Positions 7,241-15,000 of a DNA stretch of 15,000 bases are shown here, in pieces. The stretch lies in NCBI GenBank assembly GCA_030674155.1, contig CM060324.1:59874280-59889279 (forward strand), in the 5' to 3' direction. Source of the DNA: Stramonita haemastoma. Its lineage: Eukaryota; Mollusca; Gastropoda; Neogastropoda; Muricidae. Position 1 is the stretch's first letter; every line of letters begins with the position of its first letter. The notes beneath the pieces were generated by a model. It saw only the letters and a program-made list of their open reading frames with translations. It made no database searches and was not told the origin of the DNA. The translations under genes were made by a program, and so were the position numbers.

Positions 7241-8687
7241 CCAGAAGGAAGGAGAACGCAGTCACCAGATGGAACTGCAGCAGCAGCAACAGCAGAACCA
7301 GAACCAGCCTCTAACCCGCCAAGGCGTGGTGGCCGGTGACCTCTCGGCCAAGGGCGCCCTTGACCTGCCTGGCCTGGCCTTGACCCAGGCCACCAGCCCG
7401 GTGTCTGTGACGGACAGCGAGCAGGACCCGCAGGAGGACACGGGGTACAGCAGCGCCGTCAGCAGCGCCCACACCTCGCCCTGCCCGCTGGCTGGGGGGG
7501 TGGCGGCTGCTGGAGCCTTGGACCTGGACCTCTGCCTCCTCCCGGCACACAAACAACAGCTGGGGGGTGGAGGAGGACTAGAAGGAGAAGGGGCGCTGCT
7601 GCTGCCCCACCACCCCCCTCCCCGTGCAGAGGGGATGCGGGAGGGGGAGGAGGAGGAGGAGGACCTGGTTGAAGCCTCGCTGGTGCCGGGTCTGGAATCC
7701 ACAGCGGAGCTGGGCTTCCACAGCACGCTGTCCTCCGCCATCTACGGGGAGGGGGTCGACGTGCAGGATCTCGCCCACGTGCCGGAGCTGGCCGGCGTCC
7801 AGGATCTGCCTTCTTCCTTGGAGAGTCTGGCGGGAGCTTCTGCCGGCTGTGGCGGTGATGGTGGTAGGGACCTGGGGGTGGAGGACGCCTTCCCGCTGAG
7901 CTGCCTGTCCCCCAGACCCGGCCAGAGCGCGGACCCCTTCCTGTGCGAGGCGGGGGGCAGCAGCGGGGGGCGGGGCCGCGGGGAGGGCAGCCTGAGTCAC
8001 GTGATGGAGGACATGGAGGTGCTGGACACGCTGCTGCAGGACATCGGCCGCCAGTGTGACAGCAGCAGCAGCAGCCACGACGCCGTCTTCCCCCCCGCCT
8101 CCACGCTCCCCCCTTCCTCCTCTCCCCACCACACCCACACCTCGCAGGGTCCGGGAGAGGCAGGGGAGGTGGCGCCTGCTTGTGGGAAAAGCGTGGATTC
8201 CTTGATCCTGGGCGGTCTGGCTGTGGAGGCTGAACAGCCACGGTGTAAGAGGACTGGTGCAGGTAGGGGCCTGAGAGAGCCCGCAGCGGGGGTGGTGGTG
8301 ACAGGGGGACTGGAGGCCATGAAGCCTCCCTCCCTACTGAGGACCTTGCTGGATCAGGAGGGGAAGGGCGTGAAGACCTGCCCCCCGGTGACTCACACGT
8401 GGACCTCCCCTTTCTCTGCGTCCTCAGGGAAGAAGAGTGCTGGCAGCGTCCTCCCCTCGCAGAAAGGGCAGGCAGGGACTGCCTCAAGGACACCCTCCAG
8501 CTTCAGTGCCGCGGCTTCCAAAGGGAGCCATGCTGGGGGAGGGAGGAAGAAGCAGCAGCAGCAGCCGTCTCTATCAGGGTCAGGGTCACCTCAGCAGGTG
8601 ATGGTGTGTGGAGACAGACATGTCTTGGTGCCGCGGAAAGTGGATCTGACGGAGGAAGACAGCGATGAGGTGGAGGAGAGAGGAGGG
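7241..8687 (+). CDS. N-terminal part of a large terminal exon: putative LxxLL transcriptional coactivator (PGC-1-like candidate)
   Basis: Seen: a frame open for about 482 codons with abrupt high GC. It begins right after a 3' splice site (AG at 7239-7240), and the exon's first base completes a split codon, so coding exons probably lie upstream of the window; ATG at 7269 is the only early in-frame ATG if they do not. Order of features: Gln/Asn run (about 7272-7310); a DTGYSS segment (about 7437); Glu-rich acidic patch leading into DLVEASL (about 7645-7680); LDTLL (8022-8036); Ser run (about 8059-8076); PPSLLRTLL with an LxxLL core (8337-8351); Gln run (about 8551-8570); acidic end TEEDSDEVEE (about 8649-8680). 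No folded domain or membrane segment is seen. Known: LxxLL helices bind nuclear-receptor ligand domains, and PGC-1 proteins carry an acidic N-terminus followed by a similar PSLLxxLL box. Inference: a nuclear coactivator. Gene reality is strong; family is tentative. The exon contains an internal donor/acceptor-like pair (AG|GTAGGG near 8261, a CCTCAG acceptor near 8427), so an optional intron is possible. Confidence 0.8.
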
Positions 8688-9601
8688 TGATGAGGGTGGT
8701 GAGGGGCTGAGCGGTTCAGTGAGGACGTGTACATGCAGTCCGTGTTGCCCGAGGAGCTGATGGACTTCGCCATGCAGTACTGTGACCCCGGCACGGACAG
8801 CAGGGACAGCATGGAGACTGACCTCCTGGCCCAGGTGGAGGCGGACGTCTGGGGCTCCATGGACCACCTCATGACCCCCGACACCCCCACCCCCACCCCT
8901 CACCCCCAACCCCTACCCCAACCCCCAGCCCTTCCCCTCATCACATACCGTTGACGGACCCTCAGGAAGAAGCCGGCAGCCCCTGCAGTCCCGAACTGAC
9001 CGCGAGAGGAGGAGGAGGAGGAGGACCCTCAGAAAGGACACAGCAGCCACAAGGGGGAAGAAGAAGAACTTTTAGGGGGCTGCGAACCTCCAGAGCTGGG
9101 GAAGAGCGGTAAAACGCAGACCCCCCCTCCCCCCGCCCCCCTGCCCTCCTGTTCTGCTGCTGCTGCGCCGAGAAGGGTCACGTGATCCAGTCTGACGTGG
9201 TGAGCAGCACGCGGCAGGACCCTAAGCCCACCATCACCATCATCCGGGCGGCGGCGGCAGGGGGCAGCCCCTGAGCAAGGAGAAGATGGCGGCCATCCTC
9301 AAGCTGGTGGCCCTCTCGCCCCCGCCCACCCCAAGGCCTACAGCGTGGTCAGCCCCGCCCTGTCCGACCACAAGTACTCCTCCACGCGCACCCTCTCCCC
9401 CTCCCCAGCCCCCACCCCCACCCCACCCCTACCCCTACCTCCTCTCTCCTTTCCCCTGCCGGCTGGGAAACGCATGCGCACGCACTGGGATAAGAGGGAC
9501 ACTTCCTGCCAGAAGCGGGGTTCGGAGACCTGCGAGCTCTCCTACAACCTCGTGCAGATTCCTCCTCCTCTTCCTTCTCCTCCTCCTCCCCTTCCCTGCC
9601 T
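8688..9601 (+). CDS. Middle of the same coding exon, broken by about eight single-base frame changes
   Basis: Seen: protein-like sequence continues but jumps frame. Naming frames by start position modulo 3: frame 0 reaches TGA at 8688-8690; frame 1 carries an acidic DEGGEGLSG stretch (8689-8715); frame 0 carries EDVYMQSVLPEELMDFAMQYC and a Thr-Pro tract (about 8715-8890); frame 2 carries PLTDPQEEAGSPCSPEL and a Gly run (to about 9053); frame 0 carries EEEELLGGCEPPEL (9057 to about 9115); frame 2 carries EKGHVIQSDVVSSTRQD (9170 to about 9271); frame 1 carries SKEKMAAILKLVALSPPP (9274 to about 9330); frame 0 carries PKAYSVVSPALSDHKYSS to LSYNLVQI (about 9333-9559); then frame 2. Most changes fall at C or G runs and most look like one missing base. 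DHKY (9366-9377) fits the (D/E)HxY HCF-1-binding motif. No intron fits the breaks, because the gaps between good segments are a few tens of bases at most. Assembly indels and pseudogene decay both remain possible. Confidence 0.65.
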
Positions 9602-10093
9602 GTGTCCAGCAGACTGTCTGACCCCTCGTGCAAAGGTCAGACAGCGGGCTGTGCCCCCACCCCCAGACAGCAGGGCCTGTCCCCCAGGAGAGCCAGCAGC
9701 ACGGGCACCAGCAGCATGGGCAGTCCTCCCCTCCACAAGCTCTCGGGTCCAGGCAGCAGCAAGCCGAGCTCTCAGCCCACCTCCCCCACCCCCACCCTCA
9801 CCCCCACCCCCATCCCCGTCAACGGCGGGGGCAAGCCCCTGACGGCCATGTCGGAGCTGGAGAAGCATCTGCGGGGCCTGGTGGCGCCCCCTGACGAGCG
9901 CAAGAAGGACTCGGACTCGGACGGTCTGCTCCTCCCCCTGGAGGAGAGCTCCAAGCCCGGGGGCGGCTCCAAGCCCTTTCTGGAGCTGCTGCTGACCGGG
10001 GAGATCTCCCACGAACGCTATCGGCAGATCGACTATCACCTGCTCTACCAGGAGCGCGAACGACGACTGGAGGAGAACGGTCACAGCAGCTGA
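9602..10093 (+). CDS. C-terminal part of the putative coactivator, ending in a natural stop
   Basis: Seen: a frame open from the poly-Ser/pyrimidine stretch before 9602 to TGA at 10091-10093. It encodes a Ser/Pro-rich linker with SPRR (about 9680) and Thr-Pro repeats (about 9780-9815), then a charged, less repetitive end: SELEKHLRGLV (about 9850-9885), a KKDSDSD cluster (a plausible casein-kinase-like acidic site, about 9903-9925), and PFLELLLTGEISHERYRQID, which holds a third LxxLL box (LELLL, 9980-9994). It ends with an Arg/Glu-rich, probably helical tail ERERRLEEN. The last 45 residues look the most constrained part of the protein. Vertebrate PGC-1 proteins continue into RS and RRM regions. 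None is seen here, so if the homology is right this is a divergent or shortened form, or this exon has an alternative downstream splice. 3' UTR follows directly. Confidence 0.75.
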   Translation: MSSRLSDPSCKGQTAGCAPTPRQQGLSPRRASSTGTSSMGSPPLHKLSGPGSSKPSSQPTSPTPTLTPTPIPVNGGGKPLTAMSELEKHLRGLVAPPDERKKDSDSDGLLLPLEESSKPGGGSKPFLELLLTGEISHERYRQIDYHLLYQERERRLEENGHSS

Positions 10094-10601
10094 CCTCCCC
10101 AAGGCCTGTAGGGACCTGAGGGCATACAGACCTTGCTTTGTTTTGTTTTTCTTCTTCTTCTCGTTGTTTCCTTTTCCAGGGATTAGAGAGATGCAGAATC
10201 TACCTTAATTAAAGTCTACACACAGATCTATACCAAAGTTGGACCGAGGATTTGAACAGTGTCGTCTTTTTTAGTCAAAGCCATGGAGTGTTTGGAGTTT
10301 TGTTTTTGTTTTTTTAGCACACACACACACACACACACAAACCTAAAGAGTGAAAAGTGACGGTGGCTTTTTTTTTTTTTTTTTAGCTGTGGTGTGTTGT
10401 GTGTTTTATGCTAGAGCGGTGTGCATTGTGTGTCGTGATCATTCTAAAAACCCTGTATCCAAAAATGTATCTCAACAAGTTTGTGGTTTCTTACAGCAGT
10501 TTTTTGTGGTTTTTGTTTTTGTGTTTGTTTATAGGTCACATTCGGCATAACGTCTGACAGTGATCATTTGTAGCTAATCTGTGACTCTGTGTGTGTGTGT
10601 G

Positions 10602-10656
<55 letters not shown>

Positions 10657-11018
10657 TTTTCGCATACTTGACATCCCATTCAGAATGCCATGGTCGTCAC
10701 GTCCCTTCATGTGACAATGTCTTACTGAGATGTGAATAATATATTATAAATGAATCCACATGGTGAGAATATATTATTGGAATATGATTAATATATAACA
10801 TTATTATACAAACGTAGTTTATTGCAATTTGCGTTTGGTTTACCCGTCTGCTCACTGTATATAACAGCTTTGGTTTCTGTTAAAAGACTTTCTCTTACAT
10901 GCTGGACTTTCAAAGTAAATTCCGGGAAAAGACTGAAAGGGACACACCTTTGCGCTGTTTTCAGAAAGCTTTTCTTCTATCCAGCCTCTGTAAAATCCTC
11001 TCCGACGCTGATAATAAA
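10094..11018 (+). other. Putative 3' UTR and downstream flank of the coactivator gene
   Basis: Composition drops from very GC-rich to T-rich immediately after the stop codon. The stretch holds T-runs (10298-10316, 10368-10383), a short (CA)n (10319-10338), and a (GT)n(GA)n compound array (10589-10654). Candidate poly(A) signals are ATTAAA at 10208-10213 and AATAAA at 11013-11018. No open frame in it looks coding. Which signal is used cannot be told from sequence alone. Confidence 0.45.
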
Positions 11019-11532
11019 TGAATTGTGAGTTTCTCAATAATGTAGGAAGACTAAAACACAGTTTCATTTTTCAGAGGATTTCGTGGCATCACAACAAAGA
11101 CTATATAAATTATCAAGTACTAGACAAACACTGAGCGCCCTCTCACACTCGTTTCTTATCAAAAACTCCAAAGCGACAGTGTTTATTAACGAGAGATGCT
11201 GTTTATTCCCTGCAGTGAGGCAAAAACATCGGTAGGAACTCACAGTCTGCATACCTTTGAAGTATATGCCACTCTTCAGTGTGTAGACAACTCAACACTT
11301 TTTACTCGTTTTCGCTTCTTCTCTACTATCATTCTCCACCCCCACCCCCATCCACATCCCCCGTCAACAACTGCCATGCCTTCCTCTTTTGCATCCATCC
11401 CAAAAGAAATCCCTTTTAAATAAAAAAAAAAATTAATCCCCATCTCCACTTCGGAAATCTGATATGACAAAGAGTGAAGAGAAGGTAGATAATCCGCTTG
11501 ACCCAAATCACCTCCCCTGTCTGCGAAATGAT
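10655..11532. other. AT-rich stretch, no gene seen
   Basis: It contains a repeated ATATTATA/ATATATT pattern at 10736-10810, the AATAAA at 11013, and a CCCCCACCCCCATCC-type C-rich patch at 11337-11360. No coding or repeat family is recognised. Confidence 0.45.
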
Positions 11533-11816
11533 TGGTCAATTGTGGACAACGTTAGTGAAGTGGTTGGAGGGGCGTAAACGTATTCTACCTATCCAGAAAA
11601 CAAGAGATCAGTGGTTCGGTTCCCGCCCAGAGCAGAATTCTTTCTTCTCCATTCCACTACGCTTGGTTATTAAAAGTGTCTGGGCACCAGTCTTTCAGTT
11701 GAGATAGGAAGTCAGGGTTCTCTGTGGAACATGAGCCCATACTGGCATGAGTTGAGGCTGGGGAAAAGAAAAAAACCTCTGCCCTAAATAAACCTACACT
11801 TATAGCCACACAGGTG
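11533..11816 (+). mobile_element. Second, different tRNA-derived SINE-like element
   Basis: It has a Pol III A box TAGTGAAGTGG (11553-11563, full match to TRGYNNARNGG) and a B-box-like GGTTCGGTTCC (11613-11623; one departure from GGTTCGANNCC), at tRNA-like spacing. The body includes CCAGTCTTTCAGTTGAGATAG (about 11687-11707), loosely like the core of the other SINE family, and it ends near an AAATAAACC-containing stretch before a CA/CGCA array. No copy to compare with is present, so the ends are approximate. Confidence 0.5.
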
Positions 11817-11868
11817 TACACACACACACGCACGCACGCACGCACGCACGCACGAGAGAGAGAGAGAG

Positions 11869-12249
11869 AACTCGAAACTCGAACTCGAAAACTTTATTCA
11901 CAAAAAGAGCCATTGCCCATACATGAAGGGGGGTTGCCGAGCTGCTTATATTTTGGTGAGAGGAAAAAAAATCAACAAAAAACCCACAAACAACAACAAC
12001 CTAATAACAACAACACACACTTACTGTATAAACAGTCAGATACACAAATATAACCTACGACAACAATATATCTCTTATTCTGAAAGCTTTACACAAATAT
12101 AAAGTGAGGCTACGCACAACCTCAGGCTGACTTGACGCCATGAGTAAACAAAGTCGAAAAGAATTAGGCTGCCTACTATATTTTACAGGGATGTAATTCT
12201 GCCTAACATCCTCTAATACTGGACAGCATAACACAAAATGTACTTCATC

Positions 12250-12252
<3 letters not shown>
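11869..12252 (-). mobile_element. 3' end of a 5'-truncated non-LTR retrotransposon (LINE)
   Basis: On the minus strand a C-terminal reverse-transcriptase ORF remnant (12252-12055) is followed by a short AT-rich 3' UTR. It ends with GAATAAAGTTTTCGAGTTCG and a tail of CGAGTTT-like units (about 11869-11900). (GA)n lies on both sides (11854-11868 and 12252-12307), so the element seems to have inserted into a GA array, which would hide any target-site duplication. The clade cannot be fixed from this piece. Confidence 0.7.
12055..12252 (-). pseudogene. C-terminal remnant of a LINE ORF2-type polyprotein
   Basis: Minus strand, about 65 codons ending at the TAG in 12055-12057. It opens with HDEVHFVLCCPVLEDVR, the post-RT Cys/His segment common in LINE proteins (ExxxHFLxxCPxYxxLR pattern). 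The ending is ASSQPEVVRSLTLYLCKAFR, which fits the usual hydrophobic and basic C-terminus of such proteins. The upstream (GA)n array replaces the rest of the protein, so endonuclease and reverse transcriptase domains are absent and it cannot work by itself. Family pattern recognition is from memory, without a search. Confidence 0.65.
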
Positions 12253-12309
<57 letters not shown>

Positions 12310-12310
<1 letters not shown>

Positions 12311-13110
12311 ATCAATTTGCACTGTGCTAATGAAATCCTCCCGGGGAGAACAGCCCATTAAGAAAACATGAACGGGGGGGGAGGCAATTTTTTAAAAATG
12401 TGCATTATTTCAACTAAAACAGTAGGCCTATTTCATGAAAACTACATTGTCTACCGCTAGTCTTTAATGACCGTATGCGGCTTATTCTTCATAAATCTAG
12501 GAGCGGATGACAACAAAATAAAAAAAGAAAGTTACCAGCATGCACACAGGTGTCGTGTTTAGACACCATCCTTGCAAAAAAAATCAGGGAGTTGGAGTCC
12601 CCAGGGCGGTTCGGGGCTGTGGGCCTATATAGCAAAGCTCTGGCGGCTCTTGTGACGGCACCGGAACCATACGTATCGGCTATTTCGCCTGTCCAATGGA
12701 CCACTCCAGCGACGTGGAGAAGGGGGGGGGGGGTGTTCTGCTGCATAGGTAACGGCTTGCCCTCCATATTTACTTACCCAGGCTTTGCACTCTAGAGCCT
12801 AGAGCGTGATGCACACTCCATAGTCTTCCTAGAATCGCGGATGCCTACTTCATAAATCTCCCAGCTATCTTTTTGTAGTGTATGAGGTCGACAGTGCAGC
12901 TGTAGGGAACAGAGGGAGAGATCGTCAATTTGTGAAAAAACAACACATGTGACAAAGAAAAATAATGTTCACATTCTTCATAGGTCTGGCTTCAGTGTTT
13001 GAAATTATAATGGCCTGATTAATTTATGCCTGAATTGTTAAAAGTGGTCACTTACTATAAGAATTCTATGGTTGGTGTTATTTTGTTGTTAGCTAGCTAG
13101 ATTTCTCACT
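12310..13110. other. Mostly unassigned; a GC-rich island at about 12590-12780
   Basis: The island carries TATATA (12626-12631), CCAAT (12693-12697; ATTGG on the minus strand, 62 bases upstream of the TATA in that direction), a G13 run (12722-12734), and, on the minus strand, a strong 5' splice-site-like GGTAAGTAAA (about 12770-12779). None of this is tied to an exon I can show. The rest is AT-rich and featureless. Confidence 0.3.
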
Positions 13111-13116
13111 GTTTCT

Positions 13117-13247
13117 GTCTGTCTGTCTGTCTGTCTCCTTGCCTATCTCCCCCCCCCCTTCACCCCTCACTCTCTCTCCTCATCTCTCTCTCTCTCTCTC
13201 TCAATCTCTCTTTTCTTCTCTCTCTCTCTCTCTCTCTCTCTCCTCTC

Positions 13248-13278
<31 letters not shown>
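13117..13278. repeat. (TCTG)n, poly(C) and (CT)n tract
   Basis: (TCTG)n at 13117-13136, a short C-run at 13149-13157, then CT-rich sequence with (CT)n blocks to 13278. No coding is credible. Confidence 0.85.
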
Positions 13279-13283
<5 letters not shown>

Positions 13284-13572
13284 TTTATTTTCTACAATGT
13301 ATAGGGTTAGATGTAACGATAGTACCTGGACTACTGCAAGGACATATACTATACTGTTTACAGCCTGTGTGTGACAGCTGGTGCCAACAGCTGCGTGTGA
13401 AAACTGTGTAGTAGATAAAATGGCTCTGCATAATGGCCCACAAGTGGTATGGTATGGTTTGGTATATTGGTTTACCAAAACGGTGTGTTTTAATTTACTC
13501 TGTCATTTCGTGAACGAGCTTTTGTTTCTGGCTTTCATTTAAAACAAAGTGTAGAACAAGCCAAATCTCTGT

Positions 13573-13732
<160 letters not shown>

Positions 13733-13975
13733 TGTACTAGAATATTAAAAAGAAAAGTTCACTACTACATTATCACCCTGTGATCTGTAAGGTTTTTCTT
13801 CAGTATCCATAAAGAAGCATCTGACTTAAAAGCCTGACAGAAAACCCTTGCTTAAAATGTCCAAATCATCTCCGTATCTTTATTTCATTCATTCATTTCG
13901 ATCCCTCAAAGAAAAAAGGGAAGCTTACTTTTGAAGGAAATTGTAGTATGTTCATGCAGTAAATTCCCCATTAAC

Positions 13976-13986
13976 CCCCCCCCCCC

Positions 13987-14060
<74 letters not shown>
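13976..14060. repeat. Poly(C) followed by (CA)n
   Basis: About 14 C residues (13976-13989) join directly to a perfect (CA)n of about 35 units. Confidence 0.9.
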
Positions 14061-14064
<4 letters not shown>

Positions 14065-14485
14065 TGCATAACGATGACAGACTTGAGACTTGCATGCATG
14101 ATAAATTTGCGCACGTACTTCATTGCAATCGTGTAGTACACATCTCGCCAAAAACACATCACCAAGCCCCCATGGCCTGATTCAAATCTATTGCAAGTTT
14201 TTGGTCAGAATTTTACAGTGGATTTTTTACATGTAAGCGCTCGTCAACGATGGCACAAAGTACATTTATATTTCAGTGGAATCATTTTTCAGAGCCCTGT
14301 GAAAAGTTTCATTTTTCTTTGTGCTTCACGACACTGGAAAATTGCCCCTTTGTCGCCAGAAGCTTTTCTGTGTCAAGTCTCCAGATGGCAGGAGTTAGCA
14401 AAGCACACACACCATGAAAAAGCTGGGTGGAGTGATGAAATTATTCATGGGCAGCAAGATCAGGCCACTGTGTGAATGGTCAGAG
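14061..14485. other. No gene seen; possible 3' UTR of the minus-strand candidate
   Basis: Unique AT-rich sequence. The plus-strand frame at 14191-14475 has no recognisable content. If the exon at 14486-14602 is real, this would be its 3' UTR, but no clear minus-strand poly(A) signal stands out. Confidence 0.3.
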
Positions 14486-14602
14486 TTAGTTCTCTTTGAG
14501 GTCCTCCTGTTTGTAACCAGCATTCTCTCCGCTTAAGTCGTAGTCTGAGATGAAGGGGGAGTGAAAATAGCTGTTGGCAGACACTGGTTTGAACAACAGC
14601 CA
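14486..14602 (-). CDS. Possible last coding exon of a neighbouring minus-strand gene
   Basis: The minus-strand frame from about 14602 to TAA at 14486-14488 gives 38 codons starting WLLFKPVSANSYF, with SDYDLSGENAGYKQEDLKEN at the end. The sequence is not low-complexity, is polar and acidic at the end, and has mixed codon use. Upstream on that strand is a T/A-rich, pyrimidine-leaning stretch ending CTGGGCAAAG, which could serve as a weak 3' splice site. I do not recognise the product. Its hydrophobic start could be the end of a membrane segment, but this is guesswork. A chance open frame is a real alternative. Confidence 0.3.
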   Translation of the reverse strand, partial: WLLFKPVSANSYFHSPFISDYDLSGENAGYKQEDLKEN

Positions 14603-14696
14603 CTTTGCCCAGCAGAAGTAAAAATTAAAAATAAATAATAAAAAACGGAACTTTTGGACAGCCTTCACCCGACTTTGACGACACTTACAATTTGTA

Positions 14697-15000
14697 CTTC
14701 AAGTCAAGTCAAGTCAAAAACACTTTAATCATCCTTGAAGGGCAATTACAGTACTGACAGGTTATGCTACGAATCCAATCAAAAGACACAAGAGAGCTAG
14801 CTACATTTCATATTTGTTCAAACATTTTGTGCTGCAGCTAAACACACACTCTGTACGGGGAGTCTTGAAGAAGACAGAACAAAGCTGAAGAATGATGACC
14901 AACATGACTGTTCACATTGAGAACTGAAATAAATGAAAAAATAATAATAACTGGTGGCAATGTGAGAATGGCACCTAGAGTTCATTCAAAAACTTGAGGT
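14697..15000 (-). mobile_element. Probable 3' terminus of another retroelement, cut by the window edge
   Basis: A short tandem (CAAGT)n at 14699-14716 is followed by CACTTTAATCATCCTTGAAG and GGCAATTACAGTAC. Read on the minus strand this is the layout of a LINE/SINE 3' end with a pentanucleotide tail. AATAAATGAAAAAATAATAA near 14926-14946 is AT-rich. No ORF remnant is seen up to the edge. Confidence 0.45.

Noticed and set aside
7578..8138. Second minus-strand frame within the exon
   Set aside because: The same GC-driven shadow. The plus frame has LxxLL motifs, acidic tracts and a splice acceptor that fits.
7459..8493. 344-codon open frame on the minus strand
   Set aside because: It is antisense to the GC-rich coding exon, where stops are rare by composition. 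It is Pro/Arg/Cys-rich with no recognisable motif.
12489..12795. Overlapping open frames on both strands (about 81 and 92 codons)
   Set aside because: They have no recognisable content, depend on a G13 run, and neither is favoured over the other.
12760..12795. U1 snRNA-like start (TTTACTTACCCAGG, plus strand)
   Set aside because: Similarity ends after about ten bases; the rest does not follow U1.
13167..13478. Minus-strand open frame with Arg-Glu run
   Set aside because: Half of it is the (CT)n array in reverse; the remainder is short and unremarkable.

Overview
The window reads as nuclear DNA of a metazoan with a repeat-rich genome. A marine gastropod or other mollusc is my best guess. The reasons are the very dense long di- and tetranucleotide arrays, spliced-gene architecture (a 3' splice acceptor leading into a GC-rich exon), many fragments of a tRNA-derived SINE, and the C-terminal piece of a non-LTR retrotransposon of a type I associate with lophotrochozoans. 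Nothing looks bacterial: there are no operons, no Shine-Dalgarno-linked genes and no CRISPR. The taxon is inference, since no barcode locus is present.

Layout. 1-7240 is non-coding and is probably intronic or upstream of the gene that follows. It is a mosaic of microsatellites (TG/CA, TCTG, CT/GA, CG, TA), seven fragments of one SINE family (only 4189-4537 has its tRNA-like head), and three diverged sequence modules, here called A, B and C, that recur in the same order between 130 and 3905. 7241-10093 is the one convincing protein-coding region: a single large, GC-rich, low-complexity terminal exon. Its product has three LxxLL nuclear-receptor boxes, a DHxY motif of the HCF-1-binding type, acidic, Ser-, Pro- and Gln-rich tracts and no folded domain I can recognise. 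The best guess is a transcriptional coactivator, possibly PGC-1-like. The first 1.45 kb is in one open frame. The middle (about 8685-9610) needs about eight single-base frame changes, mostly at C or G runs, and the last 0.5 kb is open again to a stop at 10091-10093. Either the assembly has homopolymer indels or the copy is decaying.

10094 to about 11020 is AT-rich putative 3' UTR and flank with candidate poly(A) signals. 11533-11816 resembles a second tRNA-derived SINE. 11869-12252 (minus) is the 3' end of a 5'-truncated LINE sitting inside a (GA)n array. 12310-14485 is mostly featureless sequence broken by CT, TCTG and CA arrays. 14486-14602 (minus) may be the last coding exon of a neighbouring gene (weak). 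14697-15000 looks like the 3' terminus of another retroelement that runs off the right edge.

I see no new multi-gene system. The points most worth following are the frame-broken coactivator with its motif set, the retroposon-anchored microsatellites, and the recurring A-B-C modules.
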